From assembly GCA_018221065.1 (NCBI GenBank), contig JAAOXY010000066.1, forward strand, positions 1 to 10,420: a stretch of 10,420 nt of DNA, in the 5' to 3' direction. The position numbers and the translations under genes are program-made. Shown in pieces: positions 1 to 5,252 of this stretch; position 1 is the stretch's first letter, and every line of letters starts with the position of its first letter. The notes under the pieces are model-generated. The model was given only the letters and a program-made list of their open reading frames with translations, was not told where the DNA came from and made no database searches. The stretch comes from Candidatus Aenigmatarchaeota archaeon. GTDB taxonomy: Archaea; Aenigmatarchaeota; Aenigmatarchaeia; Aenigmatarchaeales; Aenigmatarchaeaceae.

Positions 1-1107
1 GTCTTTTTTCTTTAAAGTTTTTTTAGCAATGTTTTCAAAATCTTTACTACTGGTGTGTTTTCCTCCGAGGGAGACTATGAAGTTAGCAACTTTCTTCTTA
101 TCGACAATTGTACATATGTCAGAGTATAACATACCACCAAAACCAGGAGCTATGTTGTTGTCAATGACAGCTATATGGTTACAGTTTCCTAAAACCTTTT
201 CTATTTCTTTTCTTGGGAATGGTCTGAATGATCTTATAATTAATAGTCCTGCTTTGATACCTTGTTTTCTTAGGGAATCAACAGATTCTTCTATTGTCGT
301 ACATAGGGAACCAAGGCCTACGAAGATAATCTTGGCATCTGATGTTTTGTATTTCTCTATAAGACCATAAGATCTTCCAAATGATTTTTTGAAGTCTCTG
401 CCTACTTCATTGATTACATCAAGAGCATTTAGTTGAGCTTTGTGTAACTGAGATCTGAATTCACTATAACCCTCCATTACAGGAATACCAAGAGACATTG
501 GTTGTTTAACATCAAGAGAAGTCATTGGCTTGTATTTTGGAAGGAATTTGTCTACTTTGCTTTGACTTAATATTTCTGTTGGTTCATTTGTGAAACTTTG
601 TATGAATCCATCCATGTTGATTATGATTGGTAATAGAACTCTTTTGTCTTCAGCTATCTTGTAAGCTTGGACAACCGAATCAATTACTTGTTGATTATTT
701 TTTGCGAATAACATTATCCAACCGGAACTTCGTAAAGCCATGATGTCATTATGATCTGGCCATAAAGTTATTGGTGCGGCTAATCCTCTAGAACAGTTAA
801 CCATGACTAATGGAAGTCTCATTCCTGATGCTACATAATGCATTTCGTGCATTAACATTAAACCTTGAGAAGATGAAGCTGTGAAAGTTCGTGCACCTGT
901 TGCTTGACTTGCAATTGCAGCAGATAGTACAGAATGTTCTGATTCCATTTGAACATATTCTCCTTTCCATTCTCCAGAAGCTTTCCATTTTGCTAAGTAT
1001 TCTATTATTTCTGTTTGTGGTGTGATTGGAAATACTGGAGCAACTTGTACTCTTGAAAGTCTTGCTCCCCATGCTGCTGCTTTGTTTCCGTTTATTACAT
1101 CTTTCAT
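1..1107 (-). CDS. porA: Pyruvate:ferredoxin oxidoreductase alpha subunit (3' end cut by window edge)
   Basis: This is the alpha chain of a four-subunit pyruvate (or related 2-oxoacid):ferredoxin oxidoreductase, which oxidatively decarboxylates 2-oxoacids to acyl-CoA with thiamine diphosphate and reduces ferredoxin in the cytoplasm. I translated 369 codons open to the left edge; the family is usually about 380-400 residues, so only the last few are missing. Visible family signatures, in order, are FPITPQTEIIEYLA (about residues 26-39), the ESEHSVLSAAIA and ARTFTASSSQGLMLMHEM block, MRLPLVMVNCSRGLAAPI followed by LWPDHNDIMALRSSGW, and LLPIIINMDGF. The C-terminal transketolase-like domain follows, with IIFVGLGS and GLLIIRSFRPFP. 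The arginine of the SRGLAAPI segment matches the conserved active-site region of the family. It is the last visible gene of the por operon and starts 4 bases after the preceding stop codon. A true pyruvate preference over 2-oxoisovalerate cannot be decided here. Confidence 0.95.
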   Translation of the reverse strand, partial: MKDVINGNKAAAWGARLSRVQVAPVFPITPQTEIIEYLAKWKASGEWKGEYVQMESEHSVLSAAIASQATGARTFTASSSQGLMLMHEMHYVASGMRLPLVMVNCSRGLAAPITLWPDHNDIMALRSSGWIMLFAKNNQQVIDSVVQAYKIAEDKRVLLPIIINMDGFIQSFTNEPTEILSQSKVDKFLPKYKPMTSLDVKQPMSLGIPVMEGYSEFRSQLHKAQLNALDVINEVGRDFKKSFGRSYGLIEKYKTSDAKIIFVGLGSLCTTIEESVDSLRKQGIKAGLLIIRSFRPFPRKEIEKVLGNCNHIAVIDNNIAPGFGGMLYSDICTIVDKKKVANFIVSLGGKHTSSKDFENIAKKTLKKKD

Positions 1108-1111
1108 TTAT

Positions 1112-1117
1112 TCACCT
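1112..1117 (-). promoter_or_regulatory. Ribosome binding site of porA
   Basis: On the minus strand AGGTGA lies 4 bases before the porA ATG and is a perfect match to the archaeal anti-Shine-Dalgarno core. Its TGA is also the stop codon of the preceding small membrane-protein gene, so termination and reinitiation are likely coupled. Confidence 0.75.
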
Positions 1118-1378
1118 TTTGTAAAATTTATTTATCCATATCTTTTTGAAAAAAGGAAGTGTTAATGTTGATAACATAAAAGCGATTGCAGGAACGATTG
1201 CATTCAACCAAGGATTGATTACATTTATTATATCTAAATAAAATCCAATTGCTAAGTAAGTGAATAAGGCTAATAAAATTCTTCTTGTTAAACTTGTTTC
1301 CCAAGCTTTGCCTCCTTCAACATGCTTATTCCTTCTTTTTAATGATTTAATTTCTTTTTCGATTTGTTTTTGATTCAT
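1112..1378 (-). CDS. Small two-helix membrane protein inside the por operon
   Basis: This encodes 88 residues of unknown function. The N-terminal third is charged (MNQKQIEKEIKSLKRR), followed by the motif GGKAWETSLTRR. Two hydrophobic segments follow, at about residues 31-49 and 56-75, separated by NPWLNA. The protein ends with the basic tail KKIWINKFYKR. This hairpin resembles small uncharacterised membrane proteins I recall from archaea and bacteria that share an ETSxxRR...NPWLNAIVP...LSTLTLP pattern. An upstream in-frame ATG exists at 1393, but the ATG at 1378 is preferred because GAGGA sits 8 bases before it. It lies just 1 base after the porD stop and its own stop overlaps the porA ribosome site, so it is co-translated with POR subunits. 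It might hold the enzyme near the membrane, but nothing shows this directly. Confidence 0.8.
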   Translation of the reverse strand: MNQKQIEKEIKSLKRRNKHVEGGKAWETSLTRRILLALFTYLAIGFYLDIINVINPWLNAIVPAIAFMLSTLTLPFFKKIWINKFYKR

Positions 1379-1379
1379 T

Positions 1380-1715
1380 TTAATCTTCCTCATGTGTATC
1401 TCTTTTCATTTCAATGCATTTTACTGGGCATTGTTCTGCACAAATGCCACAACCTTTACACACTGTGTAATCTACTACAGGTTTTCCTTTTAATTTAGAA
1501 TTTTTATTTGATTTAACATCTTTCCATTTGTAAGCTGAGTCCGGACATACTGTGAAGCATATCTTACAAGAGATGCATCTGGAATGATCTACTACAGGTT
1601 TGTTGATTCTCCAACTACCCGTATGTCTTTTTACTGCATTACCAGGTTCTCTTATGTGCGGTATTCCTTGAAGACCTTTATATTTTATTTTTTTTTCTTC
1701 AACTATTTTATTCAT
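1380..1715 (-). CDS. porD: Pyruvate:ferredoxin oxidoreductase delta subunit (2x[4Fe-4S] ferredoxin)
   Basis: This is a 111-residue ferredoxin-type subunit that passes electrons from the catalytic PorB cluster towards external ferredoxin. Two complete [4Fe-4S] motifs of the form CxxCxxCxxxCP are present: CISCKICFTVCP (about residues 47-58) and CKGCGICAEQCP (about 86-97). The N-terminal half carries the PorD-typical stretch GSWRINKPVVD immediately before the first cluster motif. The linker between the clusters is lysine-rich. Length and layout are normal for archaeal PorD. The start overlaps the end of the upstream Cys-rich gene by 8 bases and the stop falls one base before the next start, indicating translational coupling in the por operon. 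Reductase complexes for 2-oxoisovalerate have near-identical delta chains, so substrate is not resolved by this subunit. Confidence 0.95.
   Translation of the reverse strand: MNKIVEEKKIKYKGLQGIPHIREPGNAVKRHTGSWRINKPVVDHSRCISCKICFTVCPDSAYKWKDVKSNKNSKLKGKPVVDYTVCKGCGICAEQCPVKCIEMKRDTHEED
1387..1391 (-). promoter_or_regulatory. Ribosome binding site that decides the start of the small membrane protein
   Basis: GAGGA on the minus strand is 8 bases before the ATG at 1378. The alternative ATG at 1393-1391 overlaps this site and would place the ribosome site inside the gene, so the shorter protein is favoured. Confidence 0.55.
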
Positions 1716-2049
1716 TTAAACCATCTAAACAATTTTCATATTCAGTATTTTGTTCCCATTTACAATATCCATCATTACAACCACAGCTTGTTTGTTGTAA
1801 ACATCCATATTCTTCTTTGTATTCACATGTTGTGAATATTCCTCTAGCTGCTGATGCTGTTGTGCATATTTGACCAGAACAACCAGCTACTCTACAATCT
1901 TTATTTGTAATACATTCTCCGCCCGCTGTTTGATTTTCTTGACCTAAATCTGGAATAACATCGGTTGGTATTCTGGATACAGCAAAAACTAAAAGTATTA
2001 TTATTATTCCAGCGAATACAATTGGTTGCCAATTATTATTTTTCTTCAT
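1708..2049 (-). CDS. Membrane-anchored eight-cysteine-cluster-type protein inside the por operon
   Basis: This encodes 113 residues: a short polar N terminus (MKKNNNWQ), one strongly hydrophobic segment at about residues 9-25, then a presumably extracytoplasmic cysteine-rich domain. The spacing ECITNKDC, AGCSGQIC, TTCEYKEEYGC, TSCGC, GYCKW resembles the so-called eight-cysteine-cluster domain known from archaeal and bacterial secreted proteins of unknown function. I count nine cysteines in the cluster plus one near the C terminus (ENC), ten in all. The cysteines could form disulfides outside the cell or bind metal; the sequence does not decide. There is no lipobox, so the helix probably serves as an uncleaved anchor or signal sequence. 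Its ATG overlaps the porG stop (ATGA) and it overlaps porD by 8 bases, so it is translated as part of the POR operon. Such a gene between porG and porD is not standard. Confidence 0.85.
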   Translation of the reverse strand: MKKNNNWQPIVFAGIIIILLVFAVSRIPTDVIPDLGQENQTAGGECITNKDCRVAGCSGQICTTASAARGIFTTCEYKEEYGCLQQTSCGCNDGYCKWEQNTEYENCLDGLNE

Positions 2050-2594
2050 TTTATCACCTTGTATGTTTCTTTAATAGTTTCAATATTCTGTTTTATCATT
2101 TCTGGGTGGCCACGTTCTTTTAATGCAGAATCTATTGCTTTTTCAAGATTTTTCAAAGGCAACCCTAAGAATTTTATTAATGATCCCAATACAGCTGTAT
2201 TTGCTATTGGTTTTTTCAAATGTTTGAGAGCTATATTAGTTGCGTCAATACAGTAAACAGGATTTTTTATTTTGAATTTTCTTTTAAAATATTGCGGATC
2301 TTTTGTAGAATTTATTATTATGAAACCGTCTTTTTTCAGACCATGTATCATTATATCGAAGTTGAGAGTTTCATCAAGGATTACTATAGCGTTTGGATAT
2401 TGAATATATCCACGTTCTCGTACAGTTTTTTTATCGTATCGAGTAAAACTAGTGACTGGTGCTCCTCTTCTTTCTGCTCCATATAGAGCAAAGTCTTGTG
2501 TTTGTTTTCCAGAAAAGAATGCTGTCAATCCTAAGAGATGAGCACTCATCTTTACACCCATGCCGCCTCTTCCATGAAATCTTACTTCTATCAT
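2046..2594 (-). CDS. porG: Pyruvate:ferredoxin oxidoreductase gamma subunit
   Basis: This is the gamma chain of the four-subunit 2-oxoacid:ferredoxin oxidoreductase, corresponding to the domain that helps bind coenzyme A and supports the alpha-beta core. It has 182 residues, the usual length. The glycine-rich N-terminal signature GRGGMGV is at residues 8-14 and the conserved YGAERRGAPV at 38-47, followed by TSFTRYD. A later block, NAIVILDETL, and the alternating beta-alpha pattern ending in a helical C terminus (ALKERGHPEMIKQNIE) match the family. It is the first gene of the operon. A TATA-like box lies just upstream and no ribosome site precedes the ATG, so the transcript is probably leaderless. 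The end overlaps the next gene by 4 bases. Confidence 0.95.
   Translation of the reverse strand: MIEVRFHGRGGMGVKMSAHLLGLTAFFSGKQTQDFALYGAERRGAPVTSFTRYDKKTVRERGYIQYPNAIVILDETLNFDIMIHGLKKDGFIIINSTKDPQYFKRKFKIKNPVYCIDATNIALKHLKKPIANTAVLGSLIKFLGLPLKNLEKAIDSALKERGHPEMIKQNIETIKETYKVIK
2054..2059 (-). promoter_or_regulatory. Ribosome binding site of the Cys-rich protein
   Basis: AGGTGA on the minus strand lies 4 bases before the ATG at 2049 and is embedded in the last codons of porG. It is the same hexamer, at the same spacing, as the porA site, which argues that the inserted gene is efficiently translated. Confidence 0.7.
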
Positions 2595-2610
2595 AATAGT
2601 TATTGTGTTT

Positions 2611-2620
2611 CAATATAAAA
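2611..2620 (-). promoter_or_regulatory. TATA box of the por operon
   Basis: On the minus strand TTTTATATTG is centred about 22 bases before the porG ATG at 2594. Archaeal transcription starts about 24-27 bases downstream of the TATA centre, so the transcript would begin at or very near the ATG. No Shine-Dalgarno-like sequence is visible. Confidence 0.55.
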
Positions 2621-2637
2621 ATCAATTTGCTAAGATG

Positions 2638-2647
2638 TTTTATATAA
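2638..2647 (+). promoter_or_regulatory. TATA box of the DUF4349 gene
   Basis: TTTATATAAG is centred about 25 bases before the ATG at 2668, the distance expected for a leaderless archaeal transcript. It shares a 73-base intergenic region with the oppositely directed por promoter. Confidence 0.6.
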
Positions 2648-2667
2648 GATTCTTTTAAATATGGTTT

Positions 2668-3570
2668 ATGAAAAACAAAGGTTTGATAGGTAAAACAATC
2701 AACTACGCAAAGAATAACAAATTGGCTACAGTACTTCTGATATTCGTGTTATTATTAGTAGTACCAGGATTGCTATCTTCAATGTTTGGCGGATTTAGTT
2801 CAGGTGCTGGATATGAAGTAGAATCAGCAATGGGCGGAGCACAATTTGCACGAGAAATGTCACTTGATTCGGTTCCGTCTGAATCTATTAAGAGTAGTGA
2901 TGCAATTTCAACAGATAGGATAATTGTTCATTCAGCTGATGTTGACATTGAAGTTGTTGATGCAGATCAAGCGCTTTCGAGTTTGACTGATATAGCAATT
3001 AAGTATAATGGATATGCTTCAGGTTCTTCTATAAGGAGAGGACGAAATTACAAGAGTGGTTACATAACTCTTAGGGTTTCTAAAGACAATTTCCAAAATG
3101 CTATAGATGATATTTCAGCATTGGGATTTGTTGATCACAAAAGTATCAGTGCAGATGATGTTACTGAAGAGTTTATGGATTTATCAACAAGATTAAGTAC
3201 TTACAAAGCCACTGAACAGAGATATTTGGAACTTCTTGATAAGGCAACAAATGTGGAAGAACTTTTGATGGTAGAAGAACAATTGGGTGACATAAGATAC
3301 AAAATAGAAAGAATAGAGGGAAGATTCAATTATCTTCAAGGAAAAGTAGATCTTTCAACTATTAGAATTGACTTTTATGAACCAGAAAAAATGATTCCAG
3401 AAATTGACTTTAATGAAATGGTTTCAGATACTGTTAGAAATTCAATAGATGGTTTCTTTGGATCAATACAATTTATAATAGTATTGTTATCATCATTGGC
3501 ACCATGGTCAGTAGTTGTGTATATTGTTTGGAAATTTTATAAGAAAAGGAAAGAAAAGAAAAAGAGATGA
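2668..3570 (+). CDS. DUF4349 domain membrane protein
   Basis: This encodes 300 residues with one hydrophobic segment near each end (about 18-38 and 267-290) and a long extracytoplasmic middle. The middle matches the DUF4349 family: DRIIVHSADVDIEVVDADQA begins the conserved core, then KYNGYASGSS, SGYITLRVSKDNF, LGFVDHKSISADDVTEE and the helical stretch LSTYKATEQRYLELL. A probable coiled coil at about 175-225 (EELLMVEEQLGDIRYKIERI) follows, then VDLSTIRIDFYEPE. The C terminus is strongly basic (KKRKEKKKR), as expected for a cytoplasmic tail. DUF4349 proteins have no firmly known function; some bacterial ones have been linked to envelope or stress functions. The start is set by the TATA box 25 bases upstream. 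It is a single-gene unit that converges on the next gene with a 12-base gap. Confidence 0.9.
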   Translation: MKNKGLIGKTINYAKNNKLATVLLIFVLLLVVPGLLSSMFGGFSSGAGYEVESAMGGAQFAREMSLDSVPSESIKSSDAISTDRIIVHSADVDIEVVDADQALSSLTDIAIKYNGYASGSSIRRGRNYKSGYITLRVSKDNFQNAIDDISALGFVDHKSISADDVTEEFMDLSTRLSTYKATEQRYLELLDKATNVEELLMVEEQLGDIRYKIERIEGRFNYLQGKVDLSTIRIDFYEPEKMIPEIDFNEMVSDTVRNSIDGFFGSIQFIIVLLSSLAPWSVVVYIVWKFYKKRKEKKKR

Positions 3571-3600
3571 ACCCTTTCCTTTTTATTCTATTATTCTGAT
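3541..3600. terminator. T-rich convergent termination region
   Basis: The plus strand after the DUF4349 stop reads CCCTTTCCTTTTTATTCT, a pyrimidine tract suited to archaeal oligo-T termination. On the minus strand the lysine-rich tail of DUF4349 (about 3541-3568) gives a matching T-rich run just after the synthetase stop. One short segment may therefore terminate both converging transcripts. No hairpin is needed or obvious. Confidence 0.4.
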
Positions 3601-4395
3601 ATCAGTAGCCCAACATCCTTCTTCATTACATATCAAAGGATTGATGTCCATTTCACTGAATTTGTTGTTTAATGAGAATTTACTTATTTTTACTAGGAAT
3701 TCATAGAGCTTTTGGAAGTTGATTCCTTTTTGTCCACGTGCTCCTTTCAGTATTTCGAATCCTTTTAATTCTGATACCATTGTTTCTGCATCGTATGTTG
3801 TTAATGGTGCTATTCTGAATGTTATGTCTTTCATTATTTCAACATAAATTCCGCCAAGACCAATTGATATAACATGTCCGAATTCGCTGCTCTTCTTTGC
3901 ACCAATTATTAGTTCCAATCCTTCTAATTGTTTTTGAACGACAACTGATTCTGCACCCTTTATTTTCATTAATTTATTGAAAGTTTCTATTCCTTTTTCT
4001 TCAGAATCTATGTTCATGAAGACACCATCATTTTCAGTTTTGTGGATTATTGCCTTTCCAGCAACTTTCATGACACAAGGAATGCCTGCTTTTTTGATAG
4101 CAGCTTTAACATCAGTTTCTTTTTTGATAAACATGTAATGAGCTAGCGGTATTTTGCTTAATTTTAGTTTGTCATAAGCTTTTGATTCTTCCATTCTTAA
4201 TGGTTCTATAATTTTTGCAACTTTCTTCTTTGCTTTCTTTTTTGTAACCTTTTTTACTGATTTCTTAACAGATGATTTCTTAGTAACTTTTTTTACAGTT
4301 TTTTTACTGACTGGTTTGGTCTTTACTGCAGTTTTCTTTACAGGTTTCTTCTTAACAGCCTTCTTTTTAGCTTCTTTACCGAACAAACTTAACAT
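3583..4395 (-). CDS. ADP-forming acyl-CoA synthetase beta subunit with lysine-rich N-terminal tail
   Basis: Residues from about 68 to 270 form an ATP-grasp domain of the ADP-forming acetate--CoA ligase beta-subunit type, which together with an alpha subunit turns acyl-CoA, ADP and phosphate into acid, CoA and ATP. Signatures are AGIPCVMKVAGKAIIHKTENDGV, split here as AGIPCVMKV and AIIHKTENDGV with the family histidine at 118. Further signatures are VVVQKQLEGLELIIGAKK, FGHVISIGLGGIYVE, and EMDINPLIC near the end. In studied archaeal enzymes the beta histidine takes part in phosphoryl transfer. Residues 1-61 are different: 28 lysines and a single acidic residue, with repeats such as KKTVKKVTKK and KKSVKKVTKK, like histone H1-type tails. 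The start at 4395 has GAGGT 7 bases upstream. Met68 coincides with the usual family N terminus, but no ribosome site precedes it. No alpha subunit is in the window. Confidence 0.88.
   Translation of the reverse strand: MLSLFGKEAKKKAVKKKPVKKTAVKTKPVSKKTVKKVTKKSSVKKSVKKVTKKKAKKKVAKIIEPLRMEESKAYDKLKLSKIPLAHYMFIKKETDVKAAIKKAGIPCVMKVAGKAIIHKTENDGVFMNIDSEEKGIETFNKLMKIKGAESVVVQKQLEGLELIIGAKKSSEFGHVISIGLGGIYVEIMKDITFRIAPLTTYDAETMVSELKGFEILKGARGQKGINFQKLYEFLVKISKFSLNNKFSEMDINPLICNEEGCWATDIRIIE
4192..4395 (-). other. Lysine-rich repeat tail coding segment of the synthetase
   Basis: The segment encodes the basic N-terminal extension: 28 lysines in 61 residues, plus valine, threonine, serine, alanine and proline spacers. 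Two near-identical ten-residue units (KKTVKKVTKK and KKSVKKVTKK) lie next to each other, pointing to growth by internal duplication. The pattern is like AK-rich tails of bacterial H1-like proteins and ribosomal protein extensions, known to bind nucleic acid or polyanions. The role here is not known. Confidence 0.75.
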
Positions 4396-4402
4396 GATAT
4401 CA

Positions 4403-4407
4403 ACCTC
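4403..4407 (-). promoter_or_regulatory. Ribosome binding site supporting the long synthetase start
   Basis: GAGGT on the minus strand is separated by 7 bases from the ATG at 4395. It supports translation of the whole lysine-rich tail rather than initiation at Met68 (4194). Confidence 0.65.
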
Positions 4408-4439
4408 GAGATTAGTTAGCTCTTTATTTGTCTTGTTTC

Positions 4440-4449
4440 TATTTAAATG
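4440..4449 (-). promoter_or_regulatory. Possible TATA box of the synthetase gene
   Basis: ATTTAAATAG on the minus strand would place the transcript start near 4418. That gives a leader of about 23 bases containing the GAGGT site, unlike the leaderless neighbours. Confidence 0.4.
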
Positions 4450-4470
4450 ATTCGTCTGTTTTTCATTAAA

Positions 4471-4480
4471 CTTATATTAT
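4471..4480 (+). promoter_or_regulatory. TATA box of the agmatinase-family gene
   Basis: CTTATATTAT is centred about 25 bases before the ATG at 4500. This is consistent with a leaderless transcript, and no ribosome site is visible. An in-frame stop at 4488-4490 excludes any earlier start. Confidence 0.55.
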
Positions 4481-4499
4481 TATAGCATGAAATTATGGT

Positions 4500-5246
4500 A
4501 TGGATTTTGCAATGCTAGGCATCAAATATGACAGAACACAGACCTTTAGGAAAGGTGCTGCTAGAGCTCCTGATATGATAAGGTCTATGATACCTAAAAC
4601 AGAGAATTTTGTAGCTGACGTGGATCTTGGAGAAAAGGCGTTTATTAAGGATTTGGGCGATATTGCTCCTTTAGAGAGAAATCAGCTGATAAATGAGACT
4701 TTTATTAAGCTTTCTAATGAAAAGGCATTTCCCATCATTCTTGGTGGAGAGCATACAATAAGCTATGCTGTAGCTAAAGTGCTGAAACCTGCTGTTTTTG
4801 TTAGTTTTGATGCTCATCCTGATCTCAGAGATGATAATACTCATGAAGGCGTTACTAGGAGAATTGGTGATTTGATTGGATATGACAATATCATATTACA
4901 TGGTGTTAGATGCATGTCAAAAGAAGAGCATGAATTCATCCATGATAAAAAGATCAAGATAATGTCTGTTGGTGACTTGAAATGGCTTAGAGAGCCAGTT
5001 TATCTTTCTATAGATCTTGACGTTTTAGATCCTTCAATATTGCCGGCAGTGGGTAATCCTGAACCAGATGGATTAAGATTTGCTCAGGTTTTGGAAGGGA
5101 TTAAGGCATTAGCTCCAAATCTGGTTGCTATTGATTTTGTAGAATATACTCCTTTTGTGAATCAGAATAATGATGTTAATACAGCTATTGTTACAAAACT
5201 AATTAATGCTGCTATGGCCGAGATAATCAAAGCTAAGCAATTATAA
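4500..5246 (+). CDS. Agmatinase/arginase (ureohydrolase) family enzyme
   Basis: This is a binuclear manganese ureohydrolase, most likely hydrolysing agmatine to putrescine and urea in polyamine synthesis, though other guanidino substrates are possible. All six metal ligands of the family can be placed: His85 in GGEHT, Asp104, His106 and Asp108 in SFDAHPDLRDD, and Asp172 and Asp174 in SIDLDVLDPS. Downstream NPEPDGL and AIDFVEYTPFVN also match. The substrate-loop region reads NTHEGVTRRI, closer to the SHA...RRI of agmatinases than to the arginase NLHG pattern. At 248 residues it is short against the usual 280-300. It begins directly at the first strand (MDFAMLGIKYD), as in other short archaeal members. 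It stands alone, converging with the next gene across 6 bases. Confidence 0.92.
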   Translation: MDFAMLGIKYDRTQTFRKGAARAPDMIRSMIPKTENFVADVDLGEKAFIKDLGDIAPLERNQLINETFIKLSNEKAFPIILGGEHTISYAVAKVLKPAVFVSFDAHPDLRDDNTHEGVTRRIGDLIGYDNIILHGVRCMSKEEHEFIHDKKIKIMSVGDLKWLREPVYLSIDLDVLDPSILPAVGNPEPDGLRFAQVLEGIKALAPNLVAIDFVEYTPFVNQNNDVNTAIVTKLINAAMAEIIKAKQL

Positions 5247-5252
5247 AATTAT

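Noticed and set aside
29..370. Plus-strand 113-residue open frame
   Set aside because: It is antisense to the well-supported porA gene, has no family features and no promoter or ribosome site.
797..1072. Minus-strand open frame rich in Ser, Cys and Asn
   Set aside because: Alternative frame inside porA; low-complexity shadow with no start signal.
1584..1835. Plus-strand open frame rich in Tyr, His and Phe
   Set aside because: Antisense to porD and the Cys-rich gene; composition is what the reverse of Lys/Asn/Glu-rich coding gives.
4192..4395. Lysine-rich segment as a separate small basic protein
   Set aside because: It is in frame with the ATP-grasp domain, with no intervening stop and one ribosome site, so it is a fused tail.
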